Source of the DNA: Hymenobacter psychrophilus | Lineage (GTDB): Bacteria > Bacteroidota > Bacteroidia > Cytophagales > Hymenobacteraceae | Assembly (NCBI RefSeq): GCF_900107135.1 | Contig: NZ_FNOV01000001.1 | Location: 124,001 to 188,000, forward strand | Direction: 5' to 3' | Length of the DNA: 64,000 nt | Shown: in pieces, positions 23,107 to 32,400 of the stretch | Numbering within the stretch: position 1 is the first letter of the stretch | How the letters are laid out: each line of letters begins with the position of its first letter | Program-made: the position numbers and the translations under genes | The notes under the pieces: generated by a model | Told to the model about the DNA's origin: nothing | Seen by the model: only the letters and a program-made list of their open reading frames with translations | Databases searched by the model: none

Positions 23107-24870
23107 ATGCCCCATTCTGCCCTCGAAACCCCCGAGCTCAACCTCGAAGCCACCTCGCAATCGACCCCTGCGGCGGCGCCCACCACGCGGCCCATGTACT
23201 ACGAGTACCAGCCCGAGGAAACGGTGAAAGCCCAGCACGGCACCACCCTGCGCTGCAAAACCTGGGAGGCCGAAGCGGCACTGCGGATGCTGGAAAACAA
23301 CCTCGACCCGGCCGTGAGCCTCGTGTACGATGAGCTGATTGTGTACGGCGGAGCCGGCCGCGCCGCCCGCAACTGGAAGGAGTACCAGACGATTGTTAAG
23401 AGTCTCAAGAACCTGGAAGCCGATGAAACCATGCTGGTGCAGAGCGGCAAGGCCGTGGGCGTGCTGCGCACCTGGACCCACGCCCCGCGGGTGCTCATTG
23501 CCAACTCCAACCTGGTGCCCGCCTGGAGCACGCAGGAGCACTTCGATGAACTGGATAAGCTGGGCCTGATGATGTACGGGCAGATGACGGCCGGCTCCTG
23601 GATTTACATTGCCACCCAGGGTATTCTGCAGGGCACCTACGAAACCTTCGCCGCCGTGGCCGACAAGCACTTTTCGGGCACCCTGGCCGGCACTGTAACC
23701 GTTACGGCCGGCCTCGGCGGCATGAGCGGCGCCCAACCCCTGGCCGTTACCATGAACGACGGTGTGTGCCTGGTCATCGAGCCCATTGACGCCCGCGTGA
23801 AGCAGAAGGTGCAGGAAGGCTACCTCGACGAGCAGGCCCGCGACTTACCCCACGCCCTCGAGCTGTGCGAGCAGTACAAGCAGGCACGCAAAGGCTGGAG
23901 CATCGGCCTCACCGGCAACGCCGCCACTGTGCTGCCCGAACTGCTGGCCCAGCGCTACAAAGCGGATATCGTAACCGACCAGACCTCGGCCCACGACCTG
24001 ATGGACTACCTGCCCGAAGGCGATATTGCGGAGGTGCTACTGCTGCGGAAGGATAACCCCGATGAGTTCAAACGCCGGGCTCTGGCTTCCATCGTGAAGC
24101 ACTGCCAGGCCATTATCGACCTGCAAACGGCCGGCGCAGTGGCCCTCGACTACGGCAACAACCTGCGCGGCCAGGCCGAGAAAGGCGGGTTGAAAGTGCG
24201 CGACGAGCAGGGCCAGTTCCTGTACCCCGGCTTCGTGCCCGCCTATATCCGGCCGCTGTTCTGCGAGGGCAAAGGCCCCTTTCGGTGGGTAGCGCTTAGC
24301 GGCGACCAGCAGGATATTCTGCGCATCGACCGGGCCCTGCTCGAAACCTTCCCCGATGATAAGCTGCTGGCCCGCTGGATTGAAAAAGCCCAGGCCAAGG
24401 TACCGTTCATCGGCCTGCCCGCCCGCGTCTGCTGGCTGGGCTACGGCGAGCGGGAGAAGTTCGGCCTCGTCATCAACGACCTCGTGGCCCGGGGCGAAGT
24501 GTCGGCCCCCATCGTCATCGGCCGCGACCACCTCGACTGCGGCTCGGTGGCCTCGCCCAACCGCGAAACCGAAGGCATGAAAGACGGCTCCGACGCCGTG
24601 GCCGACTGGCCCCTGCTCAACGCCCTGGCCAACTGCGCCAGCGGCGCCGACTGGGTAAGCTTGCACAACGGCGGCGGCGTAGGCATCGGCAACTCCACCC
24701 ACTCGGGCATGGTAATCGTAGCCACCGGTACTCCCGAAAAGGCCGAACGCCTGCGCCGCGTGCTCACCACCGACCCCGGCATGGGCGTGTTGCGCCACGC
24801 CGACGCCGGCTACGAGCTGGCCCAGAAGGTTGCCCAGGAGCGCGGCGTGCAGATTCCGGGGATGAAGTAG
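23107..24870 (+). CDS. hutU: Urocanate hydratase
   Basis: Converts urocanate to 4-imidazolone-5-propionate, the second step of histidine degradation, with NAD+ as tightly bound cofactor. The 587-residue protein shows the family features in order: [91 protein letters not shown], and [20 protein letters not shown] towards the C-terminus, with [17 protein letters not shown] near the end. I place the start at ATG 23107; an upstream TTG would add 13 residues. The next enzyme of the pathway, hutI, lies at 42966, so the pathway genes are dispersed. No hutH or hutG is in the window. Confidence 0.96.
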   Translation: MPHSALETPELNLEATSQSTPAAAPTTRPMYYEYQPEETVKAQHGTTLRCKTWEAEAALRMLENNLDPAVSLVYDELIVYGGAGRAARNWKEYQTIVKSLKNLEADETMLVQSGKAVGVLRTWTHAPRVLIANSNLVPAWSTQEHFDELDKLGLMMYGQMTAGSWIYIATQGILQGTYETFAAVADKHFSGTLAGTVTVTAGLGGMSGAQPLAVTMNDGVCLVIEPIDARVKQKVQEGYLDEQARDLPHALELCEQYKQARKGWSIGLTGNAATVLPELLAQRYKADIVTDQTSAHDLMDYLPEGDIAEVLLLRKDNPDEFKRRALASIVKHCQAIIDLQTAGAVALDYGNNLRGQAEKGGLKVRDEQGQFLYPGFVPAYIRPLFCEGKGPFRWVALSGDQQDILRIDRALLETFPDDKLLARWIEKAQAKVPFIGLPARVCWLGYGEREKFGLVINDLVARGEVSAPIVIGRDHLDCGSVASPNRETEGMKDGSDAVADWPLLNALANCASGADWVSLHNGGGVGIGNSTHSGMVIVATGTPEKAERLRRVLTTDPGMGVLRHADAGYELAQKVAQERGVQIPGMK

Positions 24871-24959
24871 GGCTGCTGCCACCGCGCAGGCTACAGATTT
24901 ATCAGTAGTATTGGCGATCCGTCGGCGCCCGTCGCGCCGGCCACACCGTCTTTTTTGCT

Positions 24960-26042
24960 ATGCGTTTACTCCTTCATCTAAGTGTACTCATTAGCTTGGT
25001 GGGCGCGTCCCTGCGTCCGGCTCACGCCCAGCAGCCTCTGGAAGTAGTTATTATGGCTGCCTCGCACTACAACGGCAGCCCGGCCGCCACCTACCAGCCC
25101 ATCATCAAAAAGCTTCGGGCCTACCAGCCCGATATGGTGTTTGGCGAGTACCTCACGGCCGCGGATGCCCAGGCGCTGCCCGCTACCAATGCGTATCAGG
25201 CGGCGCACCAGCGCCGCCTGGCCTACCTGCGCCGGCGCACTCTCACCACCGACCCGCTCACCAGCCGGGCCGCCACGGCCGCCATCCGGCAGCTGCGCCG
25301 CCAGCCGCAGCTCGTACGCCCGCGCATCGATCTGGCCCGCTACTACACCTTCACCAACGATCGGGGCAATGCCGAGTATCAGCTGTACATGCTGGAAGAA
25401 CCGCTGAAAAAGAGCCTGACTGCCAGCGACCAGGCATACTACACCCAGGCAATGGGGCCGGTGGATTCCCTGCGCAAAGCCCGGTTGGTACGGCCCCTCA
25501 CCGAATACCACAAGATCATATTTCCCCTGCTCACGGAGCTGGGCCAGGCCCAACTTTACGGCATGGATTGCCAGCGCTATGATGAGCCCTGGGGCCAGGC
25601 GTACTACCAGGCCATGAGCCAAGACAAGGCGCTAAAAGCAGCCTTTCAACTTGATTCTGCCACCGCTCAGGCCGATACCTACCGGCGCATGGCCGCGACC
25701 CGCACGGCCTACTTTGCCTACCTCAACCAGACGGAGGATGATGTGGCGGTGTATCGTCTGCTCAACTCCCCGGCCTACGAAAAAATCGATGGTGCCCTCA
25801 ACTTCTTCGGCGGCGATGCGCTGTATGATGCGCCGGGTTTCCCTACAGCAGCCGTGCAGGAAATGCGCCGGCAGTGGGTACTGCGCAACCAGGGCATGTG
25901 CGACAATGTGGTGCGCCAGGCCCGGCAGCAGGGCGCCCGCCGCGTATTGGTAGCCGTAGGTGCCTCGCACGGCCAGGAAATGCGCACGCTGCTGCAAAAG
26001 ATGCCCAACGTACGCGTGCGCACTTTCAACGAGCTGCCCTAA
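24960..26042 (+). CDS. DUF5694 (TraB/GumN-like) secreted protein
   Basis: A 360-residue exported protein with a signal peptide (MRLLLHLSVLISLVGAS to HAQQ, residues 1-24). The mature part matches the TraB/GumN-like DUF5694 family: VVIMAASHYNG (29-39), PDMVFGEYL (57-65), RNQGMCDNVVRQARQQGARR (307-326) and VLVAVGASHGQEMRTLLQ (327-344). The His and Glu residues in ASHYNG, FGEYL and ASHGQEM would line the conserved site shared with TraB/ChaN-type proteins, for which a metal-dependent hydrolase activity has been proposed. It stands alone, 89 bases after hutU. Activity unknown. Confidence 0.78.
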   Translation: MRLLLHLSVLISLVGASLRPAHAQQPLEVVIMAASHYNGSPAATYQPIIKKLRAYQPDMVFGEYLTAADAQALPATNAYQAAHQRRLAYLRRRTLTTDPLTSRAATAAIRQLRRQPQLVRPRIDLARYYTFTNDRGNAEYQLYMLEEPLKKSLTASDQAYYTQAMGPVDSLRKARLVRPLTEYHKIIFPLLTELGQAQLYGMDCQRYDEPWGQAYYQAMSQDKALKAAFQLDSATAQADTYRRMAATRTAYFAYLNQTEDDVAVYRLLNSPAYEKIDGALNFFGGDALYDAPGFPTAAVQEMRRQWVLRNQGMCDNVVRQARQQGARRVLVAVGASHGQEMRTLLQKMPNVRVRTFNELP

Positions 26043-26162
26043 AGTGGCGGCAGGCAGCACCTTGGCCCTGAGGGCCGAGCACCGGGGCTCCCACATTACG
26101 CACTTTTAGGTCGGATTGTCTGTGGTGAGCTTGCAGGGCGAATGGTAACTCCGCTGCCCAAA

Positions 26163-26251
26163 CCCACCGCTACATCGGGCCGCCGTAACAGCAGAAACGC
26201 GCCTCGGGGTGGTGGCCGGCAGATTCGCAGCGGGGCAGCGGGGTGGCGTTG
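26163..26251 (-). pseudogene. Remnant of a zinc-ribbon C-terminus resembling the ion-channel tail
   Basis: On the minus strand the frame ending at 26170 reads RCESAGHHPEARFCCYGGPM, close to RCQSAGHRPDANFCWHCGGP at the end of the voltage-gated channel (27852). The DNA match runs for about 80 bases. Here the first Cys pair is damaged (LPRC) and the last Cys is replaced. It is in frame with the 21-bp repeat array upstream, but two TGA codons interrupt that frame. It is probably a decayed copy. Confidence 0.45.
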
Positions 26252-26285
26252 GTCGTTTCAGTTACAGGCTCTGGCAATCAGAAGC

Positions 26286-26474
26286 CATAGCGCAACCCGC
26301 GCAGCCTGCAACGTGCCCGAAGCAATCGGTAGCGCGGCCGATTGGACTTATAACGTGGGCGTTCGAACCTGCAACGTGGTCAGTCGAACCTATAGCGTGG
26401 GAGTGCACACCCATAACGCAGCTGGTTGAACCTGGAACGTGGCATCTGTAGCCTGTGGCGGGGCTTGTTGAGGT
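26286..26474. repeat. Array of nine degenerate 21-bp tandem repeats
   Basis: Nine consecutive 21-base units fit the pattern TaTAaCGTGGnnnnTCGAACC with variation; the best conserved are 26349-26453. A 21-base period keeps the same frame, so it translates into heptads in all frames; the minus-strand frame gives PRYRxxx heptads (RYRFD, RCRFERP, RYKSNRP, RYRLLR). Stops within every long frame suggest that the array is decayed or non-coding. With the zinc-ribbon remnant it fills most of the otherwise gene-free 26043-26707. Confidence 0.65.
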
Positions 26475-26707
26475 GGCCCCATGTGCGAATCCTCCGCCAG
26501 CATATCCTGCTCACTGGCTTTGGGTGGAGGTTGTTGCTCCACTGCCGCATCAGTGCCAAACCGCTGCCGCGCCGCCTGAACTTCTTCGGACGGCGCGGTG
26601 CGTTCCAGGCAAGTAAGCTCCACGAAAAAAGCAAAACGCCCGCCCCGGCTGTTTACCTCCCTGCGGCGGCGCATCGTCGGCGCGCAAATCGTGTAAACTT
26701 CCTGACT

Positions 26708-27436
26708 ATGAACATCGGAATCATTGGCGCCGGCCACATCGGCAGCGCCCTGGCCGTGCGGCTCACCAGCCTCGACCATACCGTATACATTGCCAACTCG
26801 CGCGGGCCCGAAACCCTGAAAGACGTGGAGCAGAAAACCGGCGCTACGCCCGTTACGGCCGAAGAAGCCGCCCGGCGCGGCACCGACCTCATTGTGGTAA
26901 CCATTCCGCTGAAAAATATTCCCGACCTGCCCAACGACCTGTTCGCGGGCGTACCGGCCCAGGTACCCGTCATCGACACGAGCAACTATTACCCGCTGCT
27001 GCGCGATGGCCAGATGCCGGAGCTGGAAACCGGCGACCTCACGGAAAGCGAATGGGTGCAGCAGCACCTGGGCCGCCCCGTGGTGAAGGTGTTCAACAAC
27101 ATCTACGCCGCTCACCTGGAGAACAAAGGCCAGCCCGCCGGCACGACCGGCCGCATTGCCCTGCCCGTAGCCTCCGACGATGCCGCCGCCAAGCAAAAAG
27201 TAATGGCCCTGGTGGAGGAGCTGGGCTTCGACGCCGTGGACGACGGTACCCTGCACGAATCGTGGCGGCAGCAGCCCGGCACCCCTTCGTACGGTGCCGA
27301 CATGCCGGCTGACAAGCTGCGCGAGCACCTGGCCAGTCTCGGCACCGAGCGCACCGAGGCCCAACACGCCGAGTACCTGGCCAACCACGCCAAGCAGGAA
27401 CAGGAAATGGCGGCCCAAGGCATCAAGCTGAAATAA
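26708..27436 (+). CDS. F420-type NAD(P)-binding oxidoreductase
   Basis: A 242-residue Rossmann protein of the NADPH:F420-reductase-like family. The cofactor motif GIIGAGHIGSALAVRL (3-18) is followed by ANSRGPETL (31-39) and the family pieces DLIVVTIPLKNI, VIDTSNYYP, GRPVVKVFNNIYAAHL and ALPVASDDAAAKQKV. An ATG at 26708 begins exactly where homology starts; the open frame extends upstream but is not supported. Bacteroidota lack F420, so the enzyme more likely reduces another small substrate with NADPH. Upstream DNA is the decayed repeat region; a strong terminator follows. Confidence 0.88.
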   Translation: MNIGIIGAGHIGSALAVRLTSLDHTVYIANSRGPETLKDVEQKTGATPVTAEEAARRGTDLIVVTIPLKNIPDLPNDLFAGVPAQVPVIDTSNYYPLLRDGQMPELETGDLTESEWVQQHLGRPVVKVFNNIYAAHLENKGQPAGTTGRIALPVASDDAAAKQKVMALVEELGFDAVDDGTLHESWRQQPGTPSYGADMPADKLREHLASLGTERTEAQHAEYLANHAKQEQEMAAQGIKLK

Positions 27437-27851
27437 CCGCTTGGAGCTGACGGCGAAAGCGCCGGCTCATAAAAGGCCTTAGCTGTGCCCCGGCCGGTAC
27501 GAGCCTGGTGCTTGTGCCAGGTAGTGAGCGAAGGCGCTACGTCTTCTGCCGCATCAGCAGTAAATCCATAAAAAGTACCGCTCAGCGAAACCTGAGCGGT
27601 ACTTTTTGTTTCCAGGCAACTGCTTTGGCCACCCAGGCTTCAGGCGGCCCCTGCGGAATACGCTCCGCACTACTGTTGCTGCCGGCAACTCGCCCGAACC
27701 AACAGTAGCGCGCGGGGCGGCTGCCGCATCAGTTGCCGCAGCTAGTATCATCCCAATAACATTCATTGACACCGGGACTACAGTCAAGGACATTCCGACT
27801 ACCTGCTTTGCCAGGCCGACTGGGGCTGTTATATCCCTCAGGGCTTTACCG
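27437..27851. other. Intergenic region with terminator only
   Basis: 415 bases between the convergent oxidoreductase and channel genes. Apart from the terminator at 27570-27607, I see no gene: the long open frames here overlap the channel gene and have no recognisable signature or start. Confidence 0.5.
27570..27607. terminator. Strong bidirectional terminator
   Basis: A perfect 16-bp stem, AAAAAGTACCGCTCAG with CTGAGCGGTACTTTTT, six-base loop, and A/T runs on both sides. It lies between the convergent oxidoreductase and ion channel genes. Confidence 0.88.
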
Positions 27852-28733
27852 CTACACCGGGCCGCCGCAGTGCCAGCAGAAATTGGCGTCGGGGCGGTGG
27901 CCGGCCGACTGGCAGCGGGAGCAGCGGGCTTGCTTGTATGCGGGGGCGGCCGGTGCCGCGGCAGTTTCGGCAGCGGTGGCGCCGGCCGCCGGAACCGCCG
28001 CGGCCTGGCTGCGCGACATCTGGGCCGACACGATGCCGGTGGGCACGGCAATAATGGCGTAGCCCATAATCATGAGCAAAGCGGCCAGCGTCTGCCCCAG
28101 CACCGTTACGGGCGAAATGTCGCCGTAGCCCACTGTCGTTAGCGTTACCACGGCCCAGTACACGCTTTTCGGGATGCTGGTAAAGCCATTCTGGCCCCCT
28201 TCGAGCACGTACATAAACGTGCCCATCAGAACGGTCAGCGTCAGGACCGACGACAGAAACACCAGAATTTTGAAGCGGCTGGCTTTTAAGGCATTTAGAA
28301 TGAATTCGCCTTCGCCGATAAACTGCCCCAGCTTGAAAATACGGAACACGCGCAGCAGCCGCACCGTGCGCACCACCAGCAGATAGTGGCTGCCAGCCAG
28401 CACCAGTACCAGCAGCGAGGGAACAATGGCTACCAGATCAATCAGGCCCAGCCAGCTGAGGACGTAGCGCAATGGCCGCCGCACAATCAGCAGCCGCACC
28501 ATGTACTCGACCAGAAACACCACCGTAAACACCCACTCCACCACCCGTAGTGCCGGCCCGTACTGCGCGTTGATGCTGCTCACGCTCTCCAGCATCACGG
28601 CCAGTACGCTCAGCAAAATGGCCAGCAGCAGCAGGATGTCGAACAACTGGCCGGCTCGGGTATCAGCCTCAAAAACGACGCGGTAAATGTTCCGCTTCCA
28701 GATCGGAGCGGCGGGGGAGGGGCGGTTATCCAT
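27852..28733 (-). CDS. Voltage-gated K+ channel-like protein with a C-terminal zinc ribbon
   Basis: A 293-residue six-TM channel. S1 to S4 occupy about residues 28-140, with the voltage-sensor helix VVRTVRLLRVFRIFKL carrying Arg every third position. The pore loop holds the potassium filter TVGYGD (about 199-204) after VYWAVVTLT. The S6 helix (ALLMIMGYAIIAVPTGIV) follows. The tail is unusual: an Ala/Pro-rich linker then a zinc ribbon, ARCSRCQSAGHRPDANFCWHCGGPV, with two Cys pairs (CxxC and CxxC). This may bind zinc in the cytoplasm as a gate or assembly module. It is transcribed towards the terminator at 27570 and diverges from the YkvA-like gene. Confidence 0.9.
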   Translation of the reverse strand: MDNRPSPAAPIWKRNIYRVVFEADTRAGQLFDILLLLAILLSVLAVMLESVSSINAQYGPALRVVEWVFTVVFLVEYMVRLLIVRRPLRYVLSWLGLIDLVAIVPSLLVLVLAGSHYLLVVRTVRLLRVFRIFKLGQFIGEGEFILNALKASRFKILVFLSSVLTLTVLMGTFMYVLEGGQNGFTSIPKSVYWAVVTLTTVGYGDISPVTVLGQTLAALLMIMGYAIIAVPTGIVSAQMSRSQAAAVPAAGATAAETAAAPAAPAYKQARCSRCQSAGHRPDANFCWHCGGPV

Positions 28734-28874
28734 AAGCGCAAACGGTGATGCTGTAAAGCTACGGTGCCCAACCGAAAGCCTGTTGACGGATTACCATACT
28801 GGTTTGCGGCCAGTACAGCGCGTGCTGCCCGGTGGCCAGCGCACAGTTTTCAGGCAGGGCGGCTTACCTTCCCG

Positions 28875-29267
28875 ATGATGTTTACCAACCTCAAGAGCCG
28901 CGCCCGGGCCCTCAAAACCGAACTGGTGGCCCTCTACTATGCTGCTCGCGACCCGCGCACACCCTGGTACGCCCGCCTGGTGATGGTGGCGACGCTGGCC
29001 TACGCGGCCAGCCCCATCGACCTGATTCCCGATTTCATTCCCGTACTGGGCTACCTCGACGACCTGATTCTGGTGCCGGCGGGCATTGCGCTCAGCCTCC
29101 GGCTGGTGCCGGCCGAGGTAATGCGTGAAGCCCGGGAGCGGGCGGCTGCTACGCCCGTTTCCCGGCGCGCGAATTGGCTGGTAGGTGCGTTAATGCTGGT
29201 AATCTGGCTGATAGTGCTGGCCAGCGTAGGCCGGCGCGGGTGGGCATGGTGGCAGGCGCGGCCATAA
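28875..29267 (+). CDS. YkvA/DUF1232 membrane protein
   Basis: A 130-residue protein of the DUF1232 (YkvA) family. The core signature AASPIDLIPDFIPVLGYLDD followed by LILVPAGIALSLRLVP is complete (about residues 41-75), and a C-terminal TM helix (LVGALMLVIWLIVLASVG) follows. Two adjacent ATG codons (28875, 28878) are possible starts; the frame extends further upstream but without family support. The function of the family is unknown; it is often linked to membrane stress or transport. It starts about 140 bases from the divergent channel gene. Confidence 0.82.
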   Translation: MMFTNLKSRARALKTELVALYYAARDPRTPWYARLVMVATLAYAASPIDLIPDFIPVLGYLDDLILVPAGIALSLRLVPAEVMREARERAAATPVSRRANWLVGALMLVIWLIVLASVGRRGWAWWQARP

Positions 29268-29311
29268 CCCTAAAACGGGCGTTACCCACCCGTTTCGAGC
29301 CGACCCCCCGC

Positions 29312-30241
29312 CTATCGGTTCTCTGCCAGTACTTTCCGTACCGGCGTCCACTGAATGCTGGGGTAGCGGGCGTTGTCGAGCGGTTCGGTTAGCTTAGCCT
29401 GGCCGCTAAGCATGTTGTGCAGATACTGCATGCCCTGCCAGGGTGGAAATACGTCGTCTTCGGCCGGTACCAGGGTTTTGGTAATCTTGATGAGGGTGCC
29501 CAGCAGGCCCAGGCTACCTACTCGCAGCAGGCCAAACGACCGGCCGGTGGCGGCAGTGGCGTCCGCTTTCAGCTGCCGGATGCTGGCTACTTCGCCGGCT
29601 ATGCGCAGGTAGCGGGGCGTGGTGGCATCGAGGGCAGCGGCGGCCGTAAAGTCGGCCGTGTCTACCATAGTGGTGAAGTCCAGGGGCTGGTCGGCGCTGC
29701 CCCAGTACAGCACCCGCCGAATGCCCGGCTGAATCAGGGGAGCCTGGCCGGTGAGTAAATCCATGAACATGCCGTTGAGAATGGAAGTAGCCTGAATCGG
29801 AGCCTGGTTGAGACGGCGCTGGAACTCCCGGCGCAAATCGAAATTGCGGTTACTGCCCTCCGGCAGACGGGTAAAATCGGCCGAGAAATCGGATGGGATG
29901 AAGCGGGGTATACCGGCCGCTACGGCCGCTTCCAGCAGCCGGGTCTGCGTATCCACAATAATGTCGCGCAGGCCATTGAGGGCTGACACTACGCAGCTGC
30001 CCCCCTGGCAGGCCCGGGTGAGGTCGGCCACGCTGTCGTAATCCACGGCCACCACCTCCGCCCCCTGCAGGCGCAACGATTCCGCTTCCGCGCCGGTCTT
30101 GCTCTGCGGGCGTACCAGCGCCCGCACATTGGCCCCGCGGCGGCGCAGGTGATGGGCAATAAGCAGGCCCAGCGCCCCGGTGGCCCCGGCCAGCACAATC
30201 AGCGGTTGAGCAGCAGGGGCGGGAGTGGTTGGTTCAGTCAT
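29312..30241 (-). CDS. NmrA/isoflavone-reductase-like NAD(P)-binding protein
   Basis: A 309-residue atypical SDR of the NmrA-like family. The Rossmann motif is LIVLAGATGALGLLIAHHL (13-31), and the basic patch RRRGANVRALVRPQSK (32-47) would select NADPH. The later segment VVSALNGLRDIIVDTQTRLLEAAVAAGIPRFIPSDFSAD, quoted here in outline, is the NmrA pattern of a catalytic-like region. It can be a reductase or a redox-sensing regulator; the sequence alone does not decide. The start at 30241 is the ATG at which homology begins; longer frames add unlikely residues. The gene converges with the YkvA-like gene and diverges from the membrane protein at 30425. Confidence 0.85.
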   Translation of the reverse strand: MTEPTTPAPAAQPLIVLAGATGALGLLIAHHLRRRGANVRALVRPQSKTGAEAESLRLQGAEVVAVDYDSVADLTRACQGGSCVVSALNGLRDIIVDTQTRLLEAAVAAGIPRFIPSDFSADFTRLPEGSNRNFDLRREFQRRLNQAPIQATSILNGMFMDLLTGQAPLIQPGIRRVLYWGSADQPLDFTTMVDTADFTAAAALDATTPRYLRIAGEVASIRQLKADATAATGRSFGLLRVGSLGLLGTLIKITKTLVPAEDDVFPPWQGMQYLHNMLSGQAKLTEPLDNARYPSIQWTPVRKVLAENR

Positions 30242-30424
30242 GGATGGAGTAAGAAGCAGGAGTAGGAGCGGAGCAGTAGTGCAAAAGAGGCCCAATGCGG
30301 CGGTTGCAGCACCGAAACGAACAGTTGCTTTACCCGGCCGGCCCCGATAAAGTTGTAGCCCCGGCCACAGCTGCCACGAAGTGTTGCCGCAATAAACCCC
30401 CGCGCCGAATACATTTACTGCCGT

Positions 30425-30886
30425 ATGCAAACCATGCCCAAACCGCTCGTCGGCCTGTTCGATGCCCTCGTGGAGTTATTTATGAGCGTCAGCCGGCTGC
30501 TGGGCCTGAGCTACGCCGAGCTTAACATTGTGGTGTACTGCGGGCTGGTGCCGCTGGGCTGGCTGGCGCTGGTGGTGCTGCGGCAGCCCCGCTATAAGTG
30601 GCTGCTGCTGGCCGGCACGCTGGCGCTGGCGGCGCTTACGCTGGTGCTACGGCAGCCCGGCAGCACCGGCCAGAGCTTCTACAACTACAATATCCGGGTG
30701 CTGGAACTGCTGGGCCGCGCTACCGGCCTGGGCTACCTGCTGGTGTCGCTGCTAATGGGCGTGCTCATCCCGGCCGGGGCGGCGGGACTACTGCTGCTGG
30801 TGCCACGCCGCCGGGCCCTGCTGCTCTGGGGCGGACTGCTGGCGTTGCTGTTGGGCTATTTTATGCTCGGGGCCCGCCTCAGCTGA
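30425..30886 (+). CDS. Four-TM membrane protein, unknown (153 aa)
   Basis: A 153-residue integral membrane protein with about four TM helices (about 36-51, 59-74, 103-126, 132-148). Soluble parts are small, the longest being RQPGSTGQSFYNYNIRVLEL between TM2 and TM3. No family recognised. The next gene (Crp-type regulator) starts 29 bases downstream on the same strand, suggesting a short operon with the DUF6463 gene after it. Confidence 0.65.
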   Translation: MQTMPKPLVGLFDALVELFMSVSRLLGLSYAELNIVVYCGLVPLGWLALVVLRQPRYKWLLLAGTLALAALTLVLRQPGSTGQSFYNYNIRVLELLGRATGLGYLLVSLLMGVLIPAGAAGLLLLVPRRRALLLWGGLLALLLGYFMLGARLS

Positions 30887-30915
30887 GTTGGAATAGTGCT
30901 TTTCCCCCTTTACTT

Positions 30916-31575
30916 ATGAACCAGCTTCGCGCCGCTCTGGCCCCTTTCATCTCCCTCACCGATAGCGAGTGGGCCGCTCTGGCCCCGCAGCTGCACCGGC
31001 GCCAGCTGCGGGCCGAGGAATGGCTGCTCGCTCCCGGCCAGGTATGCCAGGAAATCTCCTTCGTTAGTCAGGGGCTACTACGAACCTGCTACCAGCGCCC
31101 CGATCAGGCGGAAGTCAATTTCCTCTTTCATTTTCCGCGCACGTTTGTAACTGATTACGAAAGCGTGCTGTTGCGCGAGCCGGCCCGCCTCGGCATTCAG
31201 GCCCTGGCACCCACGCAGGTACTTGCCCTGCCCGTTGCCCTGCTGCCCACGCTGTACGAAGATGTTCGTTGGCAGCGGTTCGGGCGGTTGATGGCCGAGC
31301 AGATTTACCTCGCCGCCCGCCGCCGGGCCGAAGAACTACTGTTTCTGACCCCCACCCAGCGCTACGAAAAGCTGCTTCATGAACAGCCCGACTGGCTCCG
31401 CGAGTTGCCGCTCCGGCACCTGGCCAGTTACCTCGGCGTGCAGCCCGAGTCGCTGAGCCGCATCCGCCAGCGGCTGACGCAGCCCGCTCCCGTAGGCGGC
31501 GCAAACCGGGGGCATGCCTTCCCGGAGGCCAACACTTGCGGCGGCCCTGCATTTCTTAACCAACGTCAAGGGTAA
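30916..31575 (+). CDS. Crp/Fnr-family transcriptional regulator
   Basis: A 219-residue regulator with an N-terminal cyclic-nucleotide-binding-like domain (about 10-120; CQEISFVSQGLLRTCYQ, FLFHFPRTFVTDYES) and a C-terminal helix-turn-helix containing LRHLASYLGVQPESLSRIRQ (about 170-190), the usual recognition segment. The RExAR phosphate-binding motif of true cAMP receptors is absent, as in many Bacteroidota Crp-like proteins, so the ligand is unknown. The tail after residue 195 is Pro/Ala/Gly-rich and may be unstructured. It is 29 bases after the membrane gene and 51 bases before the DUF6463 gene. Confidence 0.88.
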   Translation: MNQLRAALAPFISLTDSEWAALAPQLHRRQLRAEEWLLAPGQVCQEISFVSQGLLRTCYQRPDQAEVNFLFHFPRTFVTDYESVLLREPARLGIQALAPTQVLALPVALLPTLYEDVRWQRFGRLMAEQIYLAARRRAEELLFLTPTQRYEKLLHEQPDWLRELPLRHLASYLGVQPESLSRIRQRLTQPAPVGGANRGHAFPEANTCGGPAFLNQRQG

Positions 31576-31626
31576 GTGCCTGCTCGGGAGGGTAGGTTTG
31601 GGCTTTCACCAAATCCACTTCCGCTC

Positions 31627-31998
31627 ATGTCAGTTTTATATCGTAGCCTCGGGCTGCTAATGGGGGCCACCGGAATATTGCACATGCTGCTGGGTGTGGC
31701 GGTATTTACCGGTCCGGCCCGGTCCATCTGGCAGGCCGGTATCTGGAACTCCATTGCCCACGACTATAGCCGGGCTACTTTCCTGTGGTTTAGCTGCAGC
31801 GGCGCGCTGTTGCTGCTGCTAGGCTACCTGATGCACTGGGTTTTGCAGCAAAGACCCCTGCCGCGGGCCTTGGGAGGCGGGCTGGCGGCCTTGGCCCTGG
31901 CTGGCGGAATCATAATGCCGGTCAGTGGGTTTTGGCTGGTCCTGATTCAGGCTGGCCTTATTCTGAGGGGTCCGCGCACTGTGCCTGCCAAACAATAA
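31627..31998 (+). CDS. DUF6463-like four-TM protein
   Basis: A 123-residue membrane protein with four TM helices (about 4-25, 49-72, 78-92, 96-112). The segment SIAHDYSRATFLWFSCSGALL and the opening GLLMGATGILHMLLGVAVF fit the DUF6463 pattern. Start at the ATG at 31627, where the hydrophobic pattern begins. It follows the Crp-type regulator on the same strand and may be its target or partner. Function unknown. Confidence 0.7.
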   Translation: MSVLYRSLGLLMGATGILHMLLGVAVFTGPARSIWQAGIWNSIAHDYSRATFLWFSCSGALLLLLGYLMHWVLQQRPLPRALGGGLAALALAGGIIMPVSGFWLVLIQAGLILRGPRTVPAKQ

Positions 31999-32185
31999 CG
32001 CCGGCTAATACCAGCGTTGCACCTAGTCCGGCAGGCATAACAGGAAGTTCCAGAATAAAAGTCTATCTTTAGCCCGTTAAAAGGCAACTTGTCAACGAGT
32101 CAATTAACTTAGTTCAGCCTGGCTGAGCTGAGCCAAACGGATCCGCTGCTGCTTGCTTCATCACTTCCACCACCTTCCAAGCATC

Positions 32186-32377
32186 ATGCAGACGGGAACC
32201 GTAAAATTTTTCAATGAAACCAAAGGTTTTGGTTTCATCAACAACGCCGAAACCGGCGAAGACATCTTCGTACACGTAACCGGCCTCATTGACGAAATCC
32301 GCGACAATGACAAGGTAGAATTCGAAGTAGAGCAGGGTCGTAAGGGCCTGAACGCCGTTAAAGTGCGTCGCGCTTAG
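32186..32377 (+). CDS. CspA-type cold-shock protein
   Basis: A 63-residue single cold-shock domain with RNP1 KGFGFI (15-20) and RNP2 DIFVHV (29-34), typical of CspA-type RNA chaperones that melt mRNA structure. The start at 32186 (MQTGTVKFF) is the family start. The gap upstream is 187 bases, and a TATCTTTA box at 32064 would give a 5' UTR of about 110 bases, as expected for cold-shock genes. A terminator follows directly. Confidence in the family is high; that the UTR acts as a thermosensor is inference. Confidence 0.95.
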   Translation: MQTGTVKFFNETKGFGFINNAETGEDIFVHVTGLIDEIRDNDKVEFEVEQGRKGLNAVKVRRA

Positions 32378-32400
32378 CCTAACCTACTTTTTGTAGTTGC

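Noticed and set aside
22708..23736. Minus-strand frame of 342 codons overlapping hutU.
   Set aside because: Only its last 49 codons make sense; the rest is antisense of hutU. I kept the small gene starting at 22857.
24037..24882. Minus-strand 281-codon frame opposite hutU.
   Set aside because: Antisense; composition unnatural; hutU is unambiguous.
27606..28142. Plus-strand 178-codon frame after the terminator at 27570.
   Set aside because: Overlaps the zinc-ribbon end of the channel gene on the other strand; Ala/Val-rich without a fold.
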